Source of the DNA: Planctomycetota bacterium
GTDB taxonomy: Bacteria > Planctomycetota > UBA11346
Assembly (NCBI GenBank): GCA_003136555.1
Contig: PLEW01000122.1
Coordinates: 1 to 38,429 of the forward strand
DNA: 38,429 bases
Direction of reading: 5' to 3'
Shown here one piece after another: positions 9,515-19,205 of this stretch. The position numbers and the translations under genes are program-made. The notes beneath the pieces are model-generated. The model was not told where the DNA came from. It saw only the letters and a list, made by a program, of their open reading frames with translations, and did not search any database. Within the stretch, counting starts at the first letter, position 1. Each line of letters begins with the position of its first letter.

Positions 9515-11491
9515 ATGAGCTGTCACCGATCCATGAGGGGGGCACCCGCCCGCACACTGCATTGTCCGCACCTCAGCCCACTGCGACTCGCCGTTCTGCT
9601 GTGGTGGCTGGGCATGGTTGCGCCATGCGCCGCGGAGTCGGCGGCGACCGCCGATGCACGGTCGCCTGCCCGCGGCGACATCGCCACCGCAAGCACGCCC
9701 CCGTACCGGCCGAAAGCCGGCGAATTCCCGCCCTTCCACACCGAACATCGCACCGAGGGCACCTTGCTGGCGGTGGATTATGTCCATCGCACGGGCGTCC
9801 TGCGCGATGACGGCACCGGCGACCTGGTCGATTTCTCCATGCCGCCGTTCGCCGGCGTGCGGTATCTCAATGCCCAGGCCGATCTGCGCGACATCCCGCT
9901 CGGCATCAACCTCTCCGTCTTCCTCCACCCGGATGATTCCGGCGCGTTCACCCAGGTCACCTGGCTGTGCGATGATTTCACCAGCATGGCCGCTCGCAAC
10001 GCGACGTATCACCTTGATGGATCGAAGGTTGGAGAGGGGATGCTGATCGCCTCCCTGCAGTATCCGGGAAGGCATGAGATCGCTTCCGGCAGCCAGAAGC
10101 TGCTGGTGGATGCCCGCACCCGGGTGTGGAAGGACGGAAAGCAGATCACGCTCGGCGAGCTGGTCGTGGGCGACGCATTGCTGGTCAACCGCGGCGCGCG
10201 CACCGCCGCTGGGATGGGACCGTGCGTGGATATCTGGGTCGGGGCCGACACCCACCAGCGCGCCACTGCGGGGCAGCGCGCACGCCAGCGCGATTCGCTC
10301 AAGCTGCGTGGCCTGCCTGGCTGGGTGGATAGCGACGATGACACCCATATCGTCATCACGCTCTTCTCGAGCGAGGATCGCAGCGTCGTCCAATCGCTCT
10401 TCACCGACAAGGAATTCCCCGTCGGCAAGGATCTCTATGTCGCCACGACCAACCGCGAACTGCGCACCTACGACGCCAATGTCGACGGCGTGCGGGCGCA
10501 ATTGCTCAGGATCGAATCCGCACCGTTGGATTGCTATGGCAGCAGCGGCATCCGGCTGGTGCTCAAGCCCAACGAAATGCTCGAAGGCTTCCGTCCAGGC
10601 GGCTTGCTGCGGATCTTCAACGCCGAATGGCCGGTGAAGAAGGGCCCGGCGGACCCGCTGTTCGGGGAGGCCCTGGGCAACTATCATCTCGTTCATTCCC
10701 CGGAGATCCTTGACCCGCTCGCGCACGAATTCCCCTTCCGCACCGATTTCGGGAATGAACAGATGCCGTGGTACCAGCTCCAAACCGGCGTCACGCCGCC
10801 GCCGTTCTCCGAGCATCTCGTACTCGGCGAACTGGTCAAAGTGGACGCCAACGGGCATGGAGGGCAATTCCGCAGCGATCGCAGTGGCGACCTGGTCGAT
10901 TTCAACCTCCTGCCCCAGGGCGGCATCCTGCAGCGAGTCGCCTACAATCGCGTCGCCTCCCCGGTGCGGATCACCGAGAGCGTCTCCTCGGTGCTGTACC
11001 TCGACGCCGACGCGACGCTCGCCGATATTCCCCTCGGCACGCGCTGCCGCTTCCAGCTGTATCAGGATGGGATGCATGCCTTCACCCAGGTCGGACTGAT
11101 GATGGACGAGTTCACCCGCCTGGCGCTGAACCACGTTCTCTATCGCATCGAGGATCTGCGCCTGGATGCCGGCAGGCTCCATATCGTCCGGCATCTCCCG
11201 CAGGTGAAGAACTACCACGAGGATATCGCCACACCGCTCGACCTTGGACGTGCGGAACTCGATGTGGATGCCCGAACCCGGGTCTGGAAAGGGGCCAAGC
11301 AGATCGGGCTCGCCGATCTTGCCATCGGTGATGAGCTGCTCATCAACCTATCCGGCCAGAGCCGGCATGATCCTGGCCGCTGCACCGACCTGTGGGTGGG
11401 TGAGGAAGCGCAGAAGCTCGCAACCGCTGCGCAAATGAGGAAGAACGACGCGCGCCTGAAGGCGGCCAAGAAGGCGGCGCCCGCGAATTGA
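9515..11491 (+). CDS. Secreted hypothetical protein with two tandem copies of the domain found in 6958..7953
   Basis: Copy 1: TLLAVDYVHRTGVLRDDGTGDLVDFSMPPFAGVRYLNAQADLRDIPLGINLSVFLHPDDSGAFTQV...; copy 2: ELVKVDANGHGGQFRSDRSGDLVDFNLLPQGGILQRV...DADATLADIPLGTRCRFQLYQDGMHAFTQV... . Start at 9515 chosen within ORF 9368..11491. Confidence 0.85.
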   Translation: MSCHRSMRGAPARTLHCPHLSPLRLAVLLWWLGMVAPCAAESAATADARSPARGDIATASTPPYRPKAGEFPPFHTEHRTEGTLLAVDYVHRTGVLRDDGTGDLVDFSMPPFAGVRYLNAQADLRDIPLGINLSVFLHPDDSGAFTQVTWLCDDFTSMAARNATYHLDGSKVGEGMLIASLQYPGRHEIASGSQKLLVDARTRVWKDGKQITLGELVVGDALLVNRGARTAAGMGPCVDIWVGADTHQRATAGQRARQRDSLKLRGLPGWVDSDDDTHIVITLFSSEDRSVVQSLFTDKEFPVGKDLYVATTNRELRTYDANVDGVRAQLLRIESAPLDCYGSSGIRLVLKPNEMLEGFRPGGLLRIFNAEWPVKKGPADPLFGEALGNYHLVHSPEILDPLAHEFPFRTDFGNEQMPWYQLQTGVTPPPFSEHLVLGELVKVDANGHGGQFRSDRSGDLVDFNLLPQGGILQRVAYNRVASPVRITESVSSVLYLDADATLADIPLGTRCRFQLYQDGMHAFTQVGLMMDEFTRLALNHVLYRIEDLRLDAGRLHIVRHLPQVKNYHEDIATPLDLGRAELDVDARTRVWKGAKQIGLADLAIGDELLINLSGQSRHDPGRCTDLWVGEEAQKLATAAQMRKNDARLKAAKKAAPAN

Positions 11492-12070
11492 CTGGATCGG
11501 GGGCCAATAGCCCTCCCACTTCCAGTGGTCGTCGTAGCCGCAGACCGCCGCGACGTCCTTTGCGCGCGCTGCATCCCGATTCTGCGCCCCGCAGGCGCTC
11601 CCGTTGCGGCCACGCGTCATGCATCCATGAGGGAGAAGGACGGCCACGGCCATCTCCCGGTTGACCATCCACCGACCGTGACCTGATCGCGCCTGGTCTA
11701 GAGCCTCGACGACGTGTCATCCCGTCCCGGTTGCGACCAGGATCGTCCCGAGGTCAGACGCAGATGGTTGGATGGTCGCTGGCGGACGCCGTCCTCTGTC
11801 GCCACATCCTGCGGCGGGGCTCCGCGGGAGGTCATCGTCGAATCCGCTCGCAGCCAGCGACAATTCGAGAAGCGCCTATCCCGGATCGTGAGGACCGGGT
11901 ATGCGGCGGTACGGAGTGCGATCAGTAGCCGCGTTCACCGGCATCTGCGACGACAATCACCTGGATGCGCGGAGCTTCACTGCCTGCCGCTGAATGCGTG
12001 TGCCGGACGTTCGCGACTGCCGCGCACAGTCCCCCCTTGAGACCCGCTGCCGGCCCTCATCGTCTGACAT

Positions 12071-13780
12071 ATGCCCAGGCGTGAATCCATCGAGCGTCCC
12101 CACCGGGCCATCGACCAGCTTGTGCAGCGGAAGAATGACGAGCTGCAGCGCATGGCCCGGCTGTTCACCTCGAAACCGGCGGCCAACAAGGCTGCGCTGG
12201 CCAAATTCCTGGTCGATCGTGCCACCCCTCCGCTGCTGGCTCAGACGCTGGAGCTGGTCGGCGATGGGGGCCGGAAGCTGCTGGCCCATGCTGCCCATGG
12301 CAACGGCCTGCTGCGCACGGCACAGAAGGCGGTACCCGACTTTCATCTCGGGAGCTGGAAGTGGTATGGATATGGGGAACGCACGGTACGACCGTCCCCG
12401 GTTCTGATCTTCTTCCCCGACGGTGAGCAGCTCCCGTCCGACTATCGAGCCCGGTTGGCGAAGCAGCTTCCAGCCCCCCCATCGCCGCCGCTCGAGCCTC
12501 TGGCGGGGGATCCACCAGGGACCATCGTCCCGAGCGACCCCCTGGCGGATGCGGCCCTTATCCTGCACCTGGTGAAGGAGGGCGGACTGCAGACCGCCGT
12601 CAACGGCTTGAGCCCGGCGTGCCTGAAGCGCCTGGCCGCAAGCGCCATCGGCGTCAGCGGCGAGCGCCGCGGCGATCAGTTGCGCCTGGGGTCCTTCGCC
12701 GCCCTGCTCGAGGAAAGCGATCTCATCTCCAGGACCTACACGGGCTGGAAGGCGAAGCGCACCGCCATCGGCCACGCCGAATTGATGGCCATCTTCACGC
12801 TCTATGCGCGCAGCGAGCTCGATGAGATCGGCCAGATCGTCAGCATCCGGGGCCGCAACCATTCCTATGCTCCGTGGACGGATCCGGCCGTTCGCCGCCA
12901 GGAACTGCTGCGCGTGCTCCGTGGCTGCCGGCCAGGAGCATGGTACGCTACCCGTGATCTCCTCGACCATGCTGCCGCCACCGCTGCGGTCGACACGCTC
13001 CTGAGCACCACCGACCTGGTGCGCATCGGCAGGGATTACGATGGCTCCATGGACAACCTGGGCGAGGCCGGGCTGGACCTGATCCGGGATGCGTGGATGC
13101 GCATGGCCCTGTTCGCCTATCTCACCCCCCTGGGGGTGATCGAGATCGCGGTCGGGGATCCGGAGCCCATCCCGCCAGCGATCCGGGCGCTCACCCGGGA
13201 CGTCGATGACTTCCCCACCTCCCTGTCGCCCGCTGATACGATGACGGCGGTGCGCCTCACCCCGCTGGGTCTGTGGCTGCTCGGTCTCGGTCCGGAGCCC
13301 ACCAGGGCGACGGGGGAGCCGGGCGGTTGGCGCATCCAGGCGGACGGGACCGTCGTCGCCCTGGGACAGCGCGTCGGTCCCCGCGAGCGGCTCCTGCTCG
13401 ATGCCGTCGGCAAGCACCAGGACGAGCGCACGTGGCGCATCGAACGCGCCTCCCTGATCGCGGCCATCGCCGGCGGCCGGACGGCCGCCGCGCTGCGGGA
13501 ACAGCTCGAGTCCCTCTCCCGGACAGCCCTCCCCGATGCGCTGGTGCGTCTCCTCGAGGATGCCAATCGCCGCGCAACCGCGATCGTCATCCATGGCCCC
13601 GTGGTCCTGCTCACGGTGTCCGATCGGACCGCTGCCGAACAGCTCATCCATGACCGCGCCACCGCGTCGCTATGCCGGAGCTTTGGCGACGGGGTCATCG
13701 CCGTGACTCCCGGCAATCTCAATGAACTGCGCCGAGCCGCCCGCAAGCTCGCCTGGCACATACCTGCGTATGACAGCTGA
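12071..13780 (+). CDS. XPB-helicase-associated (Helicase_C_3-like) protein, paralog of 15947..17719
   Basis: C-terminal half WRIQADGTVVALGQRVGPRERLLLDAVGKHQDERTWRIERASLIAAIAGGRTAAALREQLESLSRTALPDALVRLLEDANRRATAI aligns by eye with LRVHADGSVVATGVVPVSDRILLDGWLQSETERAWRIDRDRLLRACEEGRRLDDLRGFLAQAGPLPDAVSRLMDDAQRRFTAI of 15947..17719. Confidence 0.75.
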   Translation: MPRRESIERPHRAIDQLVQRKNDELQRMARLFTSKPAANKAALAKFLVDRATPPLLAQTLELVGDGGRKLLAHAAHGNGLLRTAQKAVPDFHLGSWKWYGYGERTVRPSPVLIFFPDGEQLPSDYRARLAKQLPAPPSPPLEPLAGDPPGTIVPSDPLADAALILHLVKEGGLQTAVNGLSPACLKRLAASAIGVSGERRGDQLRLGSFAALLEESDLISRTYTGWKAKRTAIGHAELMAIFTLYARSELDEIGQIVSIRGRNHSYAPWTDPAVRRQELLRVLRGCRPGAWYATRDLLDHAAATAAVDTLLSTTDLVRIGRDYDGSMDNLGEAGLDLIRDAWMRMALFAYLTPLGVIEIAVGDPEPIPPAIRALTRDVDDFPTSLSPADTMTAVRLTPLGLWLLGLGPEPTRATGEPGGWRIQADGTVVALGQRVGPRERLLLDAVGKHQDERTWRIERASLIAAIAGGRTAAALREQLESLSRTALPDALVRLLEDANRRATAIVIHGPVVLLTVSDRTAAEQLIHDRATASLCRSFGDGVIAVTPGNLNELRRAARKLAWHIPAYDS

Positions 13781-13828
13781 CGGGCATCACCGATGCCCGA
13801 TGCTATCGTCCATCACCAAGACCATCCG

Positions 13829-14206
13829 ATGCCCAACCATGCGAACCGCAAGCGACGCACCACCTCACGCGCCGGGCGGGCGCGTGCTCGGCCTGGGTCG
13901 ATCGAGACTTTGAATGCGCTCATCGAGGAGGCAACCGTCGACGCCTATGGCGACGAGCAGCAGATCGGTGGTTTCCACAGCTGCCTGGAGGAACGGTTGG
14001 AGGTCCCCTTCGCCACGGTCGTGCTGGGCATACCGGTGCAGGTGACCGGTATCGATTACGACGAGGCAGGACTGCTGGTCGCTACCTGCATCAGGGGGAA
14101 GCTGGTCCAGCGCATCTCGCTGCTTGAGCTTCCACTACCCGAGCCTCCACCCCCCGGGCACGAATGGATCGCCGCCTATCGACACTGGAGTCGCGGCAGA
14201 GGATGA
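13829..14206 (+). CDS. Small conserved hypothetical protein (EEATVDAYGDEQQ...LPLPEPPPPGHEWIAAYRHW family)
   Basis: IETLNALIEEATVDAYGDEQQIGGFHSCLEERLEVPFATVVLGIPVQVTGIDY...LPLPEPPPPGHEWIAAYRHW; resembles a widespread small family often annotated 'calcium-binding protein' (from memory). Confidence 0.7.
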   Translation: MPNHANRKRRTTSRAGRARARPGSIETLNALIEEATVDAYGDEQQIGGFHSCLEERLEVPFATVVLGIPVQVTGIDYDEAGLLVATCIRGKLVQRISLLELPLPEPPPPGHEWIAAYRHWSRGRG

Positions 14207-14273
14207 CCCTCAGTGGTGGCGACCGTGGATCGGCAGGAGACCCCGGTCAGGCGTCAGTCGGGCCGGTCGGGGA

Positions 14274-15950
14274 TCAGGCGATGCCGTCAACGATGGCATA
14301 GTGGTAACCCTGCTCGCACAGGAACCGTTGGCGGTTCAGGGCGAAATCCTGCTCGATGGTATCGGCACTGACCAGCGTGTAGAAATGGGCGACGTTGTCA
14401 CCGGGCTTGGGCCGCAGCAGCCGGCCGAGGCGCTGGGCCTCCTCTTGGCGGCTGCCGAAACTGCCACTGACTTCGATGGCGAGCGCAGCATCCGGCAGGT
14501 CGACGGCGAAATTCGCCACCTTCGAGACCACCAGGGCACGGATGCGTCCGGCACGGAAGTCGGCGTACAGCGCATCGCGTCGTGGCTGCGGGGTGCTGCC
14601 GGTCAGCAGCGGCAGGTCCAATGAATCGGCAATGGCGCCGAGCTGATCCACATAGGTGCCGATGACCAGGGCAGGTGACGCAGGATGCCGAGCCAGCAGC
14701 ACCCGGATGGCGTCAAGCTTGGCCGGATTCTCAGCGGCGGCACGCAGCTTGCGCCGGGGGTCCGCCTGGCAATAGGCAGCGAAGGCCGCACCGGTCAGCG
14801 GCAGACGCACCTCGGTGCAGCGTGCACTGGCGATCCAGCCCTGGGACTCCAGTTCGCGCCATGGGGAATCGTAGCGCTTCGGCCCGATCAGGGCGAACAC
14901 CTCGGCCTCGCGCTGGTCTTCCCGTACCAGGGTGGCGGTCAGCCCCAGGCGTCGACGCGCCTGGACTCCCGCAGTGACCTGGAATATCGGCGCGGGGAGC
15001 TGGTGGACCTCGTCGTAGATGATCAAGCCCCAGTCGCGGCGCTGGAACAGATCGAGATGCGGGAAGCCGCCGGTGGCGGAATCGCGATGGGTGAGGATGT
15101 GGTAGGTGGCCACCGTGACCGGACGCAGATCCTTGACGGTGCCATCGAATGCGCCGATCTGATCCGGCGTCAAGGTGGTCTTGTCGAGCGCCTCGCTGAT
15201 CCATTGCCGGACTGCAGTGGTCGAGGTGGTCAGGACCAGGGTGGCAGCGCCCACCTGGGCGGCGGCCGCCAGGCCGATCACCGTCTTGCCCGCTCCGCAG
15301 GCCAGGACCAGCACACCGGAGCCGCCCCGGGTGCTGCCGCCGGCCAGGAAGGCGTCCACCGCGGCATGCTGATAGTCGCGAAGCGCGAAGGGCGCGCCGC
15401 CAGGTAGCTCCTTCCGCATCGCCAGGCTCAGCGCTTCGCCCGGGGTGAACCCGGCCCGGTCATCGACCGGGTAGCCGGCCCTGGTCAAGGCCACCTTCAG
15501 TTTTCCTCGTTCGAGCAGGGGCACCTGGATGGCGCACGCGCTCAGCTGCTCGCCGAGATGGTGGTGGATGCCGGGCAGGGTGCGGATGTGGCCGGCGAGC
15601 GCTGCATCGCGGCACTGCAGCACCAGTCCATCGTCCAGGGGGGATCGTTCCAATGTCAGCTTGCCCCAACGGCCCGCCCATTCGTTCAGGCGCACGGTGA
15701 TCGTCTCGGGCAGCGGGAAGCGCGAGAGCTCCGCCAGCATGCGCAGCGTGGCGCTGACGTCCTTGCCGATGGCGCAGGTGTTCCACACCGACAGGGCGGT
15801 GATGCGCCAGCTATGCACATGCTCGGGCGATTTGACCAGCTCGGCGCAGTGGGCCAGGCATTCGCGTGCATCCGCATAACGCGGATGATCGACTTCAACC
15901 AGGACGGTGAGGTCGCCCTGGATGATGAGCGGCCGGGATGGGTCGTTCAT
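14274..15950 (-). CDS. XPB/Rad25-like DNA helicase (SF2)
   Basis: Walker A LACGAGKTVIGLAAA, DEVH box IIYDEVHQLPA, LGLTATLVREDQREAEVFALIGPKRYD (XPB-type RED motif), QRLGRLLRPKPGD (motif VI). Start at MNDPSRPLIIQGDL; ATGA overlap with upstream gene. Confidence 0.92.
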   Translation of the reverse strand: MNDPSRPLIIQGDLTVLVEVDHPRYADARECLAHCAELVKSPEHVHSWRITALSVWNTCAIGKDVSATLRMLAELSRFPLPETITVRLNEWAGRWGKLTLERSPLDDGLVLQCRDAALAGHIRTLPGIHHHLGEQLSACAIQVPLLERGKLKVALTRAGYPVDDRAGFTPGEALSLAMRKELPGGAPFALRDYQHAAVDAFLAGGSTRGGSGVLVLACGAGKTVIGLAAAAQVGAATLVLTTSTTAVRQWISEALDKTTLTPDQIGAFDGTVKDLRPVTVATYHILTHRDSATGGFPHLDLFQRRDWGLIIYDEVHQLPAPIFQVTAGVQARRRLGLTATLVREDQREAEVFALIGPKRYDSPWRELESQGWIASARCTEVRLPLTGAAFAAYCQADPRRKLRAAAENPAKLDAIRVLLARHPASPALVIGTYVDQLGAIADSLDLPLLTGSTPQPRRDALYADFRAGRIRALVVSKVANFAVDLPDAALAIEVSGSFGSRQEEAQRLGRLLRPKPGDNVAHFYTLVSADTIEQDFALNRQRFLCEQGYHYAIVDGIA

Positions 15951-17719
15951 TCCGGGCAGCTCCAGCCCATCGCCCGGATGGCCTTGCGCGCGGCCTTCCA
16001 ATCCGCGTTCCGGACCGCCAGCTGGTCCTTTTCAAGGCGGCGCAGGTACTTCCCGGTGCGGGGATCCCCCAGCAGCAGCTGCGCCAGCTCCTCCGGCACG
16101 TGGAAGGCGCGCCAGCTGCCGGCGTCGGTGATCGCGGTGAAGCGGCGCTGGGCATCGTCCATGAGGCGGCTGACCGCATCCGGGAGTGGTCCGGCCTGGG
16201 CCAGGAAGCCACGCAGATCATCCAGACGGCGGCCTTCCTCGCAGGCACGCAGCAGGCGATCGCGATCGATGCGCCAGGCGCGCTCAGTCTCGGACTGGAG
16301 CCAGCCGTCCAGGAGGATGCGATCGGAGACCGGGACGACACCGGTGGCCACCACGCTGCCATCGGCGTGCACGCGCAGACACGATGGCGCAGGAGGAGGA
16401 GCCGCGAAGGTATCACGGGAACCGAGGATGTAGGCACCCAGGTCCGTGACGCGGAATGCCCGCAGCCCATCATAGCGGCTGAGGAAATCCAGGTCATCGG
16501 CCCCCCACAGGCCACGGTAGTCCGGTGCGGCTCCCCATGGTGGGACCAGCGCCAGATCGACCACCCCAAGGGTCGCCAGATATTCCACCAGCACCACCGC
16601 GAGGTAGCGCATCTCCAGGATCTCCCAGCCATGACTGCCGTTAAAGCCCAGGTTGCCATAGCGCTTCTCGCTCAGGTAGAGCTCCCAGGGTGCGGCATCG
16701 CAGACCCGCAGCCGTTCATCGGCACCCTGCAGCCAGCGTCCGAAGTCGGCCAGCGCCACCCAGCGGCCTGGGGGCACCAGGCGCAGCTGATCGAGGATGA
16801 TGGCCCGGCGATCAGCGGGATCCGAGAACGAGTCGGCACCGCGTCCGCTCTGGCCCTTGATCGCGTCGATGCGGCGGAATTCGTCCACATCGCTGGCCTT
16901 CGACCACCGCTCGCAGCAATCCCTGAGTGCGCAATGGGCGGGCATTGCCATCGCCGCGGTGCCTTCGGACGTCAGCTGCCGTCCACCGGCGGTCATGGGC
17001 GAGTAGCTGCAGGCGTACATCAGGGTCGGCCACGCCACCGGCCGGATCGGGCCGATCGCCTGCGAGGTGCCGCCGCTTCCAGGCAGGTCTGCCACCCCAT
17101 CGTAGACGTCAGGCTCCGCAAGTACCGCCAGGATCGCGCGCTGACTGGACGAGGTGGGGAATCCGGCATCGGTGCAGCGCAGCGCGCCCGTCTCGGCCAA
17201 GCGCAGGACACCATGGAACTCCCGCAGGGCTATGGTGGCGGTGTGGATCAACCGCATCCCGGCTTCAGCGGGCGGATCGCCATCACAGCACCGTAGTGGC
17301 GGCCTAGGCGGAGCCGTGAGCAGGGCCTTGAGCGGCTCGACCAGGGCAGGAATTACCTCCCTGGTGTCGCCAATCAGCACGCAGACCAGCAGGCGGACGC
17401 CATCGTTGCCCGAGCGGTCGACACCCGGATGCCGGGGATCCCTCTCGGCAGGGCGCAGGGTGACCCCGAAGCGGCTCTTCAGGCGCACTGGATCGATATA
17501 ACCCTTGTGATGCACGGCATCGGCGAGCGCGAGCCGCTCGCTCTCATTCATGCGCGCAATGGTCTGCGCGAGGCCGTCCCCGTGCAGTTGGCGCGCGACG
17601 AGATCGGCAAGATCCCCTTGGCGGGTGGGCAGATTCTTCTGCCCAAGCATATAGGCGAGGCTTCTGAGCTCCTTGGCGGTACGTAGCGCGAAGCTGTCGA
17701 TCAGCTCAGGGAGGCTCAT
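15947..17719 (-). CDS. XPB-associated Helicase_C_3-like protein (Rv0862c-type partner)
   Basis: Start MSLPELIDSFALRTAKELRSLAYMLGQKNLPTRQGDLADLVARQL; C-terminal LRVHADGSVVATGVVPVSDRILLDGWLQSE..., directly upstream of and overlapping the XPB helicase (ATGA). The mycobacterial XPB/Rv0862c pair is the remembered precedent. Confidence 0.8.
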   Translation of the reverse strand: MSLPELIDSFALRTAKELRSLAYMLGQKNLPTRQGDLADLVARQLHGDGLAQTIARMNESERLALADAVHHKGYIDPVRLKSRFGVTLRPAERDPRHPGVDRSGNDGVRLLVCVLIGDTREVIPALVEPLKALLTAPPRPPLRCCDGDPPAEAGMRLIHTATIALREFHGVLRLAETGALRCTDAGFPTSSSQRAILAVLAEPDVYDGVADLPGSGGTSQAIGPIRPVAWPTLMYACSYSPMTAGGRQLTSEGTAAMAMPAHCALRDCCERWSKASDVDEFRRIDAIKGQSGRGADSFSDPADRRAIILDQLRLVPPGRWVALADFGRWLQGADERLRVCDAAPWELYLSEKRYGNLGFNGSHGWEILEMRYLAVVLVEYLATLGVVDLALVPPWGAAPDYRGLWGADDLDFLSRYDGLRAFRVTDLGAYILGSRDTFAAPPPAPSCLRVHADGSVVATGVVPVSDRILLDGWLQSETERAWRIDRDRLLRACEEGRRLDDLRGFLAQAGPLPDAVSRLMDDAQRRFTAITDAGSWRAFHVPEELAQLLLGDPRTGKYLRRLEKDQLAVRNADWKAARKAIRAMGWSCPE

Positions 17720-18377
17720 GGGTGGGCGATTGTTCGCTCCTGATCGTGTGCGCAACCTGGGATATCGTGCCTGCCGCTCGCCCAGAGGCTCCGAGGGGAG
17801 GGTCGCCTGCCACTGCCTGGCTGGTCGATCGAGCCGGGTGCTCGAGGGCCTCGGGATGCTGATTGGCGAAGCTCTGCGGATGCCCGGCGGGATACGTCAT
17901 GGTGTCCTCCATCGCGGGGCTGATGGCATGGGCGGCAGAAACCGTGGTCGGTGTGATCATCGCCGCCGATGATGACCCCTCATCGACGGACAGCAGCCGA
18001 CCCGTCTGCTGGTCATCTCTTCCGTCGGGATTGTAGTACCGGTCCAGCGCTTCGTACTCCTCCATCTGCCACATGGCGATCGGATCGCCGGCAATGAGGT
18101 CCAAGACATCCAAGCAGTGCCGCGTGGTGGTGGAAGGCCGCGGTCGTGGTGTGACGCCCTGGCGTGCGAGCCGCTGTGCGTCGACCAGACGCGCCTCGGG
18201 GATGGAGACTCCGAGCAGGCGCAATTCCAGGATGGCGCACAGGCGATCGGTACCGAACCACCTGCTGTATCCGCGAACGAGATCCTTGCCACGGTAGGTT
18301 GGCATCCATGTCTTCGCCTGCTGAAGACGCCCTTCTCGTTTCAGGCGACGGCGTCGTGGGCAGGGCATGTTCCGCAT
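17706..18377 (-). CDS. Hypothetical protein with KRxxRLQxAKxWxPxYxGKxLVRGYxxWFGxDxLCAxxELxxLGV motif
   Basis: From ATG 18377: MRNMPCPRRRRLKREGRLQQAKTWMPTYRGKDLVRGYSRWFGTDRLCAILELRLLGVSIPEARLVDAQRLARQG...; stop overlaps the start of 15947..17719 by 14 nt. The 440-aa ORF 17706..19028 is over-extended. Confidence 0.65.
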   Translation of the reverse strand: MRNMPCPRRRRLKREGRLQQAKTWMPTYRGKDLVRGYSRWFGTDRLCAILELRLLGVSIPEARLVDAQRLARQGVTPRPRPSTTTRHCLDVLDLIAGDPIAMWQMEEYEALDRYYNPDGRDDQQTGRLLSVDEGSSSAAMITPTTVSAAHAISPAMEDTMTYPAGHPQSFANQHPEALEHPARSTSQAVAGDPPLGASGRAAGTISQVAHTIRSEQSPTHEPP

Positions 18378-18650
18378 CCTGTGTGACGCGAGCTGAAGGG
18401 AAGCCGCCGCTGACGCAGCGACCCCTGCTACAGAACCGTGCCCCGGGGTGAATGCAGCCAGCCCGACGTCACTGCGGCTTCGTTGCCACCGGGTTCGATC
18501 CGTTGTGATCACCACCAGGGGGGCGCTGCCGCCCATCCGGCGGTCCCTTCCGGACTGCGACGTTGCCCATGGTCGCATGGTCTGATCGCTTGCTTCGCTT
18601 TCTGCTTCGGCTCCAATCGGCAGGAACCTGAAGCGGGACAGCGAAAGACC

Positions 18651-19019
18651 ATGAACGGAGTACCCGACGACGCCAATCTGGATGTCCTGCAGCATATCGA
18701 ACAGGGCTTGGCAGTAGCCTACAAGTCCGACCCGGCATTGACCGACAGCAGAGTCATGCTGTCCCTCGGAAAGGCAAAGGCGGCGATCAAGCAGCGCTTT
18801 GGCTATGGCAAAGGGCTGAGCATCCAGCCCGATAGCCCCACCGAGGCGACCATCATCGACACGATGGTCGGCATCGGCATGGACAGGATCGGTACCGGCG
18901 GCACGTTGACGCTCGATGACTATGTCAAATGCCTCGACAAGGTGTCGCGGTCGGTGGATACCCATCGAGCCTATGGCATCCGCGGCTATTTCGACTTTAT
19001 CAGGCGCTTCGCCGTTTGA
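18651..19019 (+). CDS. Hypothetical protein, 122 aa
   Basis: MNGVPDDANLDVLQHIEQGLAVAYKSDPALTDSRVMLSLGKAKAAIKQRFGYGKGLSIQPDSPTEATIIDTMVGI...; sensible composition, and conflicts with the N-terminal extension of ORF 17706..19028. Confidence 0.65.
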   Translation: MNGVPDDANLDVLQHIEQGLAVAYKSDPALTDSRVMLSLGKAKAAIKQRFGYGKGLSIQPDSPTEATIIDTMVGIGMDRIGTGGTLTLDDYVKCLDKVSRSVDTHRAYGIRGYFDFIRRFAV

Positions 19020-19205
19020 CGACGGCAATCCCCTCTGCGACAGGTGCAGCTGGTCGCGGCGTCACGATCTGCTTGCTGACGAATGGATCATCGTCGGAAG
19101 ATCCATCTCGCCGGCTTCGCTGTGCGAATGATCCCCTGCATGCGCTTCCTCGGTCGAGTGAACTGCGCCTGCGCGGGCCGCGGATGCGGACCTCGGCCTA
19201 CCGCT

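Noticed and set aside
9512-11218. 568-aa minus-strand ORF
   Set aside because: Antisense shadow of the repeat-domain protein 9515..11491; no recognisable motif.
11957-13651. 564-aa minus-strand ORF
   Set aside because: Antisense shadow of 12071..13780, whose plus-strand product is a clear paralog of 15947..17719.
15938-17296. 452-aa plus-strand ORF
   Set aside because: Antisense to the XPB-associated protein; shadow ORF.
18483-18515. GGTTCGATCC tRNA T-arm-like string
   Set aside because: Flanking arms do not form a proper T stem and no acceptor, D or anticodon arm could be found.
17706-19028. Full 440-aa extent of this minus-strand ORF
   Set aside because: Only the C-terminal 223 aa look coding; the N-terminal part is antisense to the 122-aa ORF 18651..19019.
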